Shown piece after piece: positions 1 through 12,300 of a stretch of 64,000 nt of DNA. Where the stretch lies: assembly GCA_964019695.1 (NCBI GenBank), contig OZ026521.1:30718601-30782600 (forward strand). Reading direction: 5' to 3'. Under the pieces are notes generated by a model. The model was not told the origin of the DNA and searched no databases. It was given only the letters and a program-made list of their open reading frames with translations. Source of the DNA: Loripinus fragilis. Taxonomy: Eukaryota > Mollusca > Bivalvia > Lucinida > Lucinidae. How positions within the stretch are numbered: the stretch's first letter is position 1; each line of letters opens with the position of its first letter. Position numbers and translations under genes: made by a program.

Positions 1-161
1 GCGGAGTTGAATGGGACCGATTAATTGTGCACCGAACCCGTATAGATACCTAAAAAACAACAACTGGCATTCATATTGCAATTGAATAGAATAGAACAGA
101 ACCTCTTAACGTGTTGGTTGGTTGCTATTAACTGAAGTGATCTGATATTCTCTATTTGTAG

Positions 162-391
162 GTTCATACGATGGGTGTGATCAATCTGAGACAATCAACA
201 CGACCTGGAATCAAGATATAGACCCAATATCAGGCCTGGTAGCATCCCCCTGGAAAACCCGCTTCCTTCCTTACTTGCAGTGGACGACACAGCCGGGTGA
301 TGTTTATACTTTAATTGTATATGACGCAGGATTTGGACCTATGCATGGTGTATACACAAACATCAACGGAAATGATATTTCCAGAGCAACG
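162..391 (+). CDS. Copy A, exon 3 (start of PEBP domain 1)
   Basis: Acceptor ttgtAG at 160-161, donor GTAATT from 392. Enters in phase 1 and leaves in phase 0. Encodes SYDGCDQSE, then FLPYLQW, VYTLIVYDAGFGP and NINGNDISRAT. The same 230-bp length is found in copy B at 41314-41543. Of the PEBP D-x-D pair only the first Asp is kept (DAG). Confidence 0.85.
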
Positions 392-3300
392 GTAATTAAC
401 TTGGCACAATACGTGCACACAAATTACTTTATGAGTTGTTAATACTAAATTTTCTTTTTGTAGTTTTCACGATTATTTTAAGTCCGATCTAACCGAAATA
501 GTGAAGGCTGATTGACGGTTTGAGCAGTATATACGCCTAATTTTCTGACCCCCAGAACCCACATTTGGAGCCTCTAGTGTGATATAAGTATCAGTGAAAT
601 AGCTGAATCCCATTAAAATATTTTAAAAACATTCCATGCACTCACATGGTTGAGCGGGATGGGGGTCTGGAATTTCATAATGATAAAAAAAATATTTTTC
701 TTTGCTCCTTTTCTTGATGTTTGGTAAGCGTGACAATGTATATCTTATTTATTTAAAGATAACAAAAGCTGAAAATTGCTTCAAACACAAAAATATTTTG
801 TAATAGAACCATATTGGGGAGATACTTTACAAGTAACCTGTACATGTAGTACATTTCATTTTTCATAAATAATAGAAAAAACTGTAAGCTCATCAGAAAT
901 AAACACTTTTAAATGGCTCAAAGTGCACTGTTTAGCTTTGGAAAAATGAACTTGCTCTTACTAGATCCTTTAAACATTATTTTCCTTGGTTGACCAATAT
1001 GACATAATACATTGAACAGTAAGGTTTTTACATAATCAATGCGCTACCTGTAACTAACTACAGTGTGGTTGAAAAACAATTTATCATAAAATAACTGACA
1101 ACTTTTTTTTCATATAAAAACCCCATAAAAGATGCTAAAGCTGCTTCTTATCTTTATTTACTTTATAGAAAACTAGCAGAGAATACAAAGTAATTTGTGA
1201 GATTCGTGTTAGAGATTTTTAGCCCATTTTTTTGGCTGCAGAATATCGCCACCTACCCCCTTGTACCATCATGCCATTTTCATATAATGTGTAGAATATG
1301 GCCAGGCATTTACAGGCAAAAGCTTTAGCTGGCTGAAGGGGGAATGATGCTGGATAAATTGTTTTCTGATTTCTATACATTTTAATGTAAAACTGATTGT
1401 TCTACCCAAAATTTTGCATCGAAGCATTTTATATGGAAAACTGATCCCACTATCATAAAGTACTCAAGTCAGGGTACCTTAATTATGAAAAAGGATGGTT
1501 GACAAACTTTCATTTTTACCAAAAATCATAAACATTTACCTACAGCAGGTGTCAAAGATCATTACCCTGATTTGTCTATAGCATAGACGTTTCATTTATA
1601 CAGTAAAACCTGTCTAAAACGGCCACTCTCAAAAGACCAAAATTGGTTTTCAAGACCAATTATATATCGCTTAATGCAGGTCAAAAGTATTGCAGAATGC
1701 TCAAATGGGAGCATTCTGCAATACTTTTGACATTCACTTAGCTACCATTTGTTACTGAGATCTTTGTTTTGTCTAGTTTTGAGTGGACGCTTAGGACAGG
1801 TTTTACTGTATTTCAATTCATTAAGGCTTGGATTTGTGTGGTTTTGGTGGGGGTGTGGATATAGAGTAGGGAATGCTTTCACCAATAAAAATAACCCAAT
1901 ATATTTTCTTTATATAATTTTTTGCTTTTTCTTTTACAAAGAATCTGTCTTTTCTCTAAGCAAGTTATTATACCTGACTTGTAAAAAATTAGATTTGTAT
2001 TCTTCATAATTTTTGAACACATCTTTAATATTTTTAGACTTTTCTCAAAATTTAAAGTCCCTATTTTTCTTTTATCAGTTTTCAATTTTTGTTCTGTTTT
2101 TTTCCTATGAAATATAGACACTTTTCTTTTATCTGTGCTACCTGGTTCAGAGGCTCAAATATGCTACAGTAAAACCTGTCTTAAGTGGCCACTCAAAACT
2201 AGACAAAACAAAGATCTCAATGACAAATGGGAGCATTCTGCAATACTTTTGACATGCATTAAGCGATAATTGGTTTTGAAAACCAATTTTGGTCTTATTG
2301 AGGGTGGCCGTTTTAGACAGCTTTTACTGTATTTTCCAAAATATGAAGAAAAAGAATTTTATTTTCAGGCAACTCTCTTATATCAAGGTCCAGGGAACCC
2401 TATGAAAAAAAGTATTTTCTTTTCAGGCAACTCTCCCATATCGAGGTCCAGGGAACCCTATGGAAAAAAGTATTTTCTTTTCAGGCAACACTCCCACATC
2501 GAGGTCCAGGGAACCTTATGAAAAAAAAAGTATTTTCTTTTCTGGCAACTCTCCCATATCAAGGTCCAGGGAACCCAATGAAAAAAGGTATTTTCTTTTC
2601 AGGCAACTCTTCCATATCGAGGTCCAGGGAACCCAATGAAAAAAAGTATTCTCTTTTCAGGCAACTCTCCCATATCGAGATCCAGGGAACCCAATGAAAT
2701 AAGTATTTTCTTTTCAGGCAACTCTTCCATATCGAGGACCGGGGAACCCTATGAAAAAAGTATTTTCTTTTCGGGCAACACTCCCATATAGAGGTCCAGG
2801 AAACCCTTTAAAAAGTATTTTCTTTTCAGTTTACACTCCCATATCGAGGTCCAGGGAACCCTATGAAATAAAAGTGTTTTCTTTTCAGGCAACTCTCCCT
2901 TATCGAGGTCCAGGCAACCCTATAAAATAAAAGTATTTTCTTTTCAGGCAACTCTCTCATATCGAGGTCCAGGGAACCCAATTAAAAAAGTATTTTCTTT
3001 TCAGGCAACTCTCCCATATCGAGGTCCAGGGAACCCAATGAAAAAAGGTATTTTCTTTTCAGGCAACACTCCCACATCGAGGTCCAGGGAACCATATGAA
3101 AAAAGTATATCTTTTCATGCGACTCTCCCATATCGAGGTACAGGGAGCCTTATGAAAAAAAGTACTTTCTTTTCAGGCAACTCTCCCATATCGAGGCAAG
3201 GAAACCCTACGAAAAAAAAGTATTTTCTTTTCAGGCAACTATCCCATATCGAGGTCCAGGGAACCCTATGAAATAAAAGTATTTTCTTTTCAGTCAACTC

Positions 3301-6300
3301 TCCCTTATCTAGGTCCAGGGAGCCCTGTGAAAGAAAGTATTTTCTTTTCAGGCAACTCACCCATATCGAGGTCCAGGTATTTTCTTTTCAGGCAACTCCC
3401 CCATATCGAGGTCCAGGGAACCTTATGAAAAAAAAGTATTTTCTTTTCAGGCAACTCTCCCATATCGAGGTCCAGGGAACCTTAGTCTTAATGGAAACCC
3501 TTATGTATTTCTGCTATTTAAGCAGACAGGACAGCTGTCAGTCCCAGCAAGCTTTGCCAACAGTAGTAGATCGGTATCACTTAAAAATTTTACTCAGCTT
3601 ATGAGAGACTGGAATTTATCAGGTAAGTACTGTAAATTCGGAAATTTTCGCGAGAATTTTATTGCACGAATAGCGTTAAAAGACATATTTGCGAAGTACT
3701 AATTCACGACTTTGATATAGTTTACCTACATAAGTAAATTTCGCGTGGATTTTATTTTCACGAAACTTCGCATATATGCGAAGTTTCGCGAAAATAAACA
3801 CTCGCGAAACTTTCCGATTTGCAGTATAAATGGGCCGTGAAATAATTGTTTTGTAAATTCAGAAACATTCTCTAGGGTTTTATTTTCGCGAAACTTCGCG
3901 GATCGTGAGAATGGAATCCTCGCGAAATGGCTTTACTGATGTAGGTAAAGTAAGGAAGAAGGCAAATATCAGAAATCGATAGAAAAAGTACCACACCTGA
4001 CCCAGGACACAACATGATAAAGTGAGAGAAAAAAACAAGAAAATTTCAAACACACAAGAGAGCCAAGAGGTTAGCCCTTTCCTAGCAGGTGGCCGCAAGG
4101 CTACAATGAACAGACGAGACAACATGGCAGACACAATCATAAATAACAAAAAGAATCCCCAAAAGAAGCACCGCCTTGGAACGGTCAGTAGTACGTAAGT
4201 CCTAAAATATTGAAATTTTGCATGAAGCAATTGTCTTTACTTGAATGTTAAATTATGTCATAGAAACGTCATTAGTGACTTTCAATGCTTGTCACAGAAA
4301 CAGCCGCTACTTTTCAAAATTGACATGAAATAAGCAAATGTCTAGATAATATATCAGCTTCGTCTGATCAGTGCCTTTATATTTTTGAGACAGATTTTCA
4401 TGCGACGAAGCCCAATAATGTGATATGTATTGTAAGTCCCGATGAACTCCTATCAAATACAGTTAAACCTGTCTTAAGCAGCCACTCAAAATATATAAAA
4501 GATCTAAGCTTAATGACGGTCAAAAGTATCGCAGAATGCTCTCATTGACCTGCATTAAGCGATAATCAGTATTGCAAACCAAACTTTGGTCTTCTTTTTT
4601 ATTAAGACAGGTTTTACTTAATGCATCATTTTATAACACACTGTACGGAAATTCTGTTTTACAGGCCCTGTGGCAGTAAATTGGATCAGGGTAAAAGGTG
4701 ATATCTATGCAATTGGCAGAGCTCAGAAGAGTAACTTTAACAACTGCCCAGTACTTTTACAAGAAGGTAAACTGCTTGTATTTTTCATTTTAATAGACAT
4801 GTCAATTTAGAGCAAACTATTCAGGTGTCTTGTTGTGCAAATGCATCATACTATTCATACAACCATATAGTTTAAAGAATATATGATATCATGGTTTAGA
4901 TGAAGACTTCGACGCATCACCAAACACCTGACACCTCTTTGAACTCTGTCAGACATTGTATCCTGCTCCACAAGGGCAAAGCTGTGTGGTTTGCTTGTAG
5001 TTGTATTCTTCTGTATTTGGCATAGAGTAAATATTGGGTGCATTTCTTTGGCTTCGCCGGGCGTAAGCCGGTTGTGATGACACTCGATTGATTTGGATCT
5101 CGTGGCGCGCACTACCGGCGTACGCCGATCTTGCCAAATTTCAACCAAGGCATGGAAGCGGCGAGGCCTGTTTCGCCTCATAATGGTTCGTACCACAAAG
5201 TAAGTACTGTTGCGCCGTTTTTGCTCCATTGCAGCTGCTTACTACCATCACCGGTCATGTGATCGGCGTAAGCCGGAGGCGCAGGCGAGGCAGCGGCGTA
5301 CGTGTCAGAAGTGTTACCACCTTCTCATTGATCCCAATTCCCTTTTCAATCAGACCCTCCACAACATTCTCCAACACCTTCATCACTTTCTCAGGGGCAA
5401 CTTTTAGCCGCTGTAGTTTCATCTGTTTAGCGCACTCATTGGTCCTGGTTCAGGCTGAGGATTATCTGTAGGGATGTTGCCCTCAGACATGATGGAATCA
5501 CAAGAAATCAAGCACTTCCTGTTAGACTGCTTCACTGCCCCACGTATGAAGCTCGTTTACCTACGAGGTCAGTGTGACAGTCTAGCACTTCTGTTTCACC
5601 AGCTTCCAGGCCTTCAGATAAGAGTGCGTATTGGAAATGTACTTTCTTTATTTCTCATCCAAAACATATGTTGTGGGTACTCAAAGAGACGGTTCTTTTG
5701 AGCACCCAAAACATACGTTTAAATTGATGTACAAGAAAATATTTACAATTTTACGCACATACAAAATTTCTTATCTGGATCTATGAGTCCTGGAAGCTTC
5801 CCAAGCAGGCAGTAGCATCTAAGTAATATTACCTGATAGACCAGCTGCTTTGCCCAAAATAAAACAGCCAATTACCTGCTCTGTGATTGGTTAGGCGGGG
5901 GATTCAACTTGGGTGGGCTCCGACAGGTCGCACCAATGGTCACCAATTCCATAGGAGATCAACAATGAGCAAGTGCTTGTAGCGCTTCTTTATTGTATTT
6001 TTGTACGTTATAAAAATCAAAAGAACTCTTGAAGAAACCGGCAAGAGGGGACAGGAAACTTACTACCTAAAGTCTTGCATACAGCTCTGCAGCTGTCTCG
6101 CTTTTCACAGGCTTTTTAGAATGTATCTTGTTATCCTTTTTAAAAGATGTATCTTGTTAAGCGCATGGCTTTGTTGGGATGTTCATTTATAGCGTCTATT
6201 TATAACACCATGCGGGGACAGATGTTATTATCCCCTTCCCTTTTAGAACGCACCGGTATTAAGGTGTGCTTGATTACCTACCTCTTTTTTGGTTAACTCC

Positions 6301-9300
6301 TCAAGCCGGACTCTACTGGTGCAAACTCCCTAGCTTACCTCTGTATCCCAGAATAGGATTCCTGACATTTCACTACATCTTTATAATATTTACTTAGCAT
6401 CATCGAGCAACAGTTCTCCGGCATTATCCTGACTGTTTTTTCTCTCCTGAGACAAACTGGCTCTTGTGCTGCATTTTGTTTGCAAGCCGAAAGATTTATG
6501 TTGTCTTTAGGTCAATATTCTCAAACGCCACCTGCTCAGCCTTATTCCTGCGAGGTGGACTGCACGGATGACTATGCGTGTGGCTGCATTATGCTGCCCC
6601 ACTTGGCAATTTTTTAAAATCATGAAAGCACTTGTCTTATTTGTTTACTGCTCTATCTACCAAAATACAATATACAGGCCAAACTTTTCACATACAATCT
6701 TATGAAAATGAAATACGTCTAACCTTGATTGACATTTCATTTTTAAAGGGGACGGCAACCCTGATGATTACTAAGTTTTATATGAAATATCTTAATAAAT
6801 CATGACTTTTGATACCTGTTTCATCTTAATCGGTTGAAAAACGTGGAAGTTGTAGGTGTTTGAACATTTGCAAATAGACCTTAAAGGAAGCGGCCATATT
6901 GTAGGCTTAGTGACGTCACAAAGCCTAATTAAATATGCGTAGTCAAAATAAAAGACAAACCAATGGATTACTTGCAATTACCTTTAGTAAAACATTTTCT
7001 TTATGTATAAAGCTGCATATCTGCTGAAACACAGATAATGTGATAGTATTGATTACTAAATTTAAGGAATTTTGAAAACTAATTGCATATGTTATTCAAA
7101 ATGGCTCATAGAGCTCTTTCTGATAAAATATACTTATCATAAGGGTTGCTGTCCCCTTTAAAGTGATTATTTTATGACAATAATAAATGCAATTCCAGAT
7201 ATTAGAAACAAGATGCATCCATCATACCTTCCAAGATCAACAAAGCTAGAACTCAGCGTAGAAGTGACATACCAACCAAAGTCTATAGAATTCTATGCAT
7301 GTTGTTCAAAGCATACCTATTCGTAAGTATATTTGGGCAAGCACAATAAAGTTGTTTTAGCTATTTATTGCATCAGCTAGGAACCAAGGCTCAGGAGAGC
7401 CCCTGATATATCTGTGCATTCTCGCGAGAGCCTCGTTGCCCGTAAACCAGATTAACCCTTAATGCGCCAATCACAACAGAAGTCGCTTTCTCGTCTGCTG
7501 AAATGTTTAAGAAGCCTCTATGACAAACAGTGTAGACCCAGATCAGGAGCAGTCTGTTCTGGATCCACGCTGTTTGCTTCTATACTTAATTTGTCAGTAA
7601 TGTTAGGCATTTTTTTGCAGCAGACGACATCAGCAGACAACATTTTCAGATGCATTTTTTTCTTGGCGCTTAAAGGGTTTAAAGCAGATGATGGTCTCTA
7701 GTCCCACTACATAGTTCAGCTTAGGTGCATTAAGTACACATATGTTGTTACATTAAACCCTGTATAAAACGGCCCCTCAAAATAGACAAAACAAAGATCT
7801 TAATTACAAATGGTAGCTTAATTAAGGTAGAAAGCATTGCAGCGTGCTCCCCTTGGAGCATTCTGCAATACTTCTGACCTGCATTAAGCGATAACTGGTC
7901 TTCAAAACCAAGTTCTGGTCTTTTTTTAGAGTGCTATCAGAGTTGGACTGGCAACCAAGTATACATGTATGATATGACACATTGATGAAAAATTGTTTAA
8001 GGACTGAAGCCATTCTATTGCTTTTAGCGCATTGAATTACTATTCTAGATTTTCTTCTTAAATGTGTTTCTATCTATTTTAGGCAAGAAACGTTTAATTT
8101 AAACCCCATAGGAAACCCAGTCTATGACACCTATAAAATCAGCCAGGCGCCAAAGGTGTCATTCCAAAAACGAGGACCATTGGCTCAAGCCAGCTTTACA
8201 GGTATATAAATGATTTTGTTGTATTCATTTTCAGTGATTTATATATATGATTTAGAAACGTACTTTAATCATGCACTGGTTTATATTTTATATGACTTAG
8301 AAACGGACTTTAAGCATATGATGGTCTGTATTGGATAGTTTGTATAACTTAGAAACGTACTTTAAGCATGTGCTGGTCTGTATTGGATTGTTTATATGAC
8401 TTAGAAACGTACTTTAAGCATGTGCTGGTCTGTATTGGATAGTTTATATGACTTAGAAACGTACTTTAAGCATGTGCTGGTCTGTATTGGATAGTTTATA
8501 TGACTTAGAAACGTACTTTAAGCATGTGCTGGTCTGTATTGGATTGTTTATATGACTTAGAAACGTACTTTAAGCATGTGCTGGTCTGTATTGGATAGTT
8601 TATATGACTTAGAAACGTACTTTAAGCATGTGATGGTCAGTATTGGATAGTTTATATGACTTAGAAACGTACTTTAAGCATGTGCTGGTCTGTATTGGAT
8701 TGTTTATATGATTTAGAAACGTACTTTAAGCATGTGCTGGTCTGAATTGGATATTTTATATGACTTAGAAACGTACTTTAAGCATGTGATTATCTGTATT
8801 GGATAGTTTATATGACTTAGAAACGTACTTTAAGCATATAATGGTCTATTTTGGATAGTTTATATGACATATGACTTAGAAACGTACTTTTAAGCATATG
8901 ATGGTCTATTTTTGAAAGTTTATTTGACTTAGAATCATACTTTAAGCATGTGCTGGTCCGTATTGGATATTTTATATGACTTAGAAACGTACTTTAAGCA
9001 TGTGCTGGTCTGTATTGGATATTTCATATGACTTAGAAACGTACTTTAAGCATGTGCTGGTCTGTATTGGATATTTTATATGACTTAGAAACATACTTTA
9101 AGCATGTGCTGGTCTGTATTGGATATTATATATGACTTAGAAACGTACTTTAAGCATGTGCTGGTCTGTATTGGATATTTTATATGACTTAGAAACATAC
9201 TTTAAGCATGTGCTGGTCTGTATTGGATATTATATATGACTTAGAAACGTACTTTAAGCATGTGCTGGTCTGTATTGGATATTTTATATGACTTAGAAAC

Positions 9301-12300
9301 ATACTTTAAGCATGTGCTGGTCTGTATTGGATATTATATATGACTTAGAAACGTACTTTAAGCATTTGCTGGTCTGTATTGGATATTTTATATGACTTAG
9401 AAACATACTTTAAGCATGTGCTGGTCTGTATTGGATATTATATATGACTTAGTAACGTTCTTTGAGCACGTGCTGGTCTGTATTGGAAATTTTATATGAC
9501 TTAAAAACGTACTTTAAGCATGTGCTGGTCTGAATTGGATATTTTATATGACTTAGAAACGTTCTTTGAGCACGTGCTGGTCTGTATTGGATATTCTATA
9601 TGATTTAGAAATTTAGTTAAATACTTTTCTTACTTCAGGTGAAATTTATACGCTCATCATGGTTGATGCAGATATAGCTAATCCTATTGTTGGGAATACA
9701 ACACATCCATTGGTATTTTGGTTGGTTACCAATATCAGGGAGGGCAATATGTCTACAGGTACTGATAGTAGCGTTGTTTTATTGCTCATTATCATGACTA
9801 GTCATATATCGAATGCTGTAAAGTGACGTTTGTTAATTTGTGATATTTTTGTGGATTTCCAAGAAACATCCCATAGACCTTTTACACAAATGGACAAAGT
9901 TCATTTGCCATATGGATTACGTTTTTTTCTTCTAGTATGTTTATGAATAAAAAGAAAACAAGTGAGTATGCCCAGGAAATGCCACTATCACAGATACAAT
10001 CTTAGGCACTGCAAGAAAAAGAATACTGGTTGCCTCAAGTATAATGAAGATAAGATTTTGCTTCATACTTAATGAAATTGATCCACACTGATTTTCATCT
10101 ACATGATAAAACCCTATAGATTATGAATTGTACCAACAGATTGACTGAATATATATATGATGAATCCATATAGATTATGAATTGTACCACCAGATTGACT
10201 GAACATATATATGATGAATCCATATAGATTATGAAATTGTACCACCAGATTGACTGAACATATATATGATGAATCCATATAGATTATGAAATTGTACCAC
10301 CAGATTGACTTAACATATATATGATGAATCCATATAGATTATGAAATTGTACCACCAGATTGACTGAACATATATATGATGAATCCATATAGATTATGAA
10401 ATTGTACCACCAGATTGACTGAACACTAGAATTTCATATAGTATAAAGACCACAAAAAGGCCTCAGTGTGTGCTTATTGGAGCATGTGTGTTTATAAGTA
10501 AGAAAGAGGGCAAAGATCAGGAATCGATACAATCAAACACCACACCTGACCCAGGATACCAATAGGAAAGTGACAAATTCACAATAAGTTGAATATGGTA
10601 AACACAAAAAAAAGAAATAAGAAAAGCATGTGTATATCATCTAACAATTATTCTACAAAGAATACTCCAGAAATCTATGGCAGGAAGAGAAAGTATACAA
10701 ACCCAAACACACATATAAAAGTAGGAATAACACAGGCTCTCTTCCTCTGCGAGATAAGAAAGTAGTTAGTACAAACCAAAACAAGAGCTAAACATTATAA
10801 TCCATATTAACTATGGGAGCTACAAAACATATACCTAGAAAGTCTTACAGTTACTTGACAAAAAAAAAGAAAAAGAAAATGAAACTTAGTTTTATAAATG
10901 TTTTACCTTTGAAGGTGAACAATATGTCAACTATCTTGGGCCTCAACCACGGAATAGAGTACCACATAGATACTACTTTCTGGTGTATAAACAGACAGCT
11001 GTTCTGCCAGTATCAACATATTTTCCTTACACCAGCCATTGTGCCAACCCACTAGGAAGGTAATATTGTTAAAACCCTTAATGCGCCAATCGCAACAAAA
11101 GTCATCTGCTTTTCTCATCTGGTGAAAGTTTTAAGAAACCTCTATGGCAAACAGTGTGGACCCAGATCAGACTGCTCTTATTGGAGCAGTCTGTTCTAGG
11201 TCAACGCTGTTTGCTTCTATACTTAATTCGTCAGTAATTTTAGGCAATTATTTGCAGCAGACAACTTCAGCAGACGACATTTTCCGGTGTATGTTTTTTC
11301 TTGGTGCTTTAAGTGTTACACTGTAGTTTGATCTTTCAAACAAAAACAAATGCAATAATATAATAATATTAACAGATATGACTCAAAATATCCAGATCTG
11401 TACCCTAAAGGTTTATGAAATTGTAATAAGTGATAAAGACTTCATCATCTTTTATCAAATAACATTAGAGCGAGGGCCATATCAACCCAGACAGAGATGT
11501 CTGTAGTTCTTGGCCTAAGGGCACTCCATAAAGGTTGAATCTGTCTCTATTGATTTTAGTGCATTGAATTACTACTCCATTATAAAAAGTGACACAAAAT
11601 AGTATATTGCACTACACATTCTTTCATGGCGTCAAATACTATATTTTGCAGACTGACGTCATTTAAAAGTTGTTGGTTAAAATGCATAGGATATAGCTTT
11701 TAACCATATTTTGTTTATTGAAGGCAAAATAGCTCCTTCATCGCTCTGTGTAAACTAAAAATGATTTAGTTTTGTAGCGAGTAACGTTGTCTGATAGTGA
11801 CATTGAAACCAACAAAAAATCGTTAAACATATTATCAATTATGGAAAAAGAGATTATTGTTTTCGGAAATAATTTTCAACATTTGTAGTAAAAACGTTAT
11901 AACATTTAATTGGCTTTACTACATTTTCACCTAAGCACTCTCACAATTTGTACCCGACTTCATGTGAGCCGCGACATGAAATTTCCAACAATTTGACATT
12001 TTGACAAGTGTAGACTTGGACGAGCCTCTACAGCCTCCTTTTAAGCTTAGAAACCCCAAATGGTGTTCAGTCAGTAGCTTAACAATCACAGAATACTCCA
12101 GCGACTAGCAAAGGCTTTGATCAGACTGTGCGTATGCGCAGACTGATCTGAGGCTTTACTGGTCGCACATACCACATTGTTGGAAATCTCATGCACTGAC
12201 TCATGTTATAGGAATTATATGAACACACTTCTTAGTGAGGTTTTGAACTAGTCTAATTATTGCTGCAGTTTCCCACTTCTTTGTTGCAACCAAAATGACA

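Noticed and set aside
2270..3360. Open frames of 77-83 codons on both strands across the acceptor array
   Set aside because: They are read-through of the repeat unit in non-gene frames; the real exon 4 frame starts only at 3451.
4855..5229. 124-codon minus-strand frame in intron 5 of copy A
   Set aside because: No recognisable domain, overlaps another long frame in a GC-rich palindromic insert, and is absent from copy B; stop-poor composition is the simpler explanation.
8236..10426. Possible CRISPR-like arrays
   Set aside because: Units are contiguous with no unique spacers, and the setting is an animal intron; these are minisatellites.
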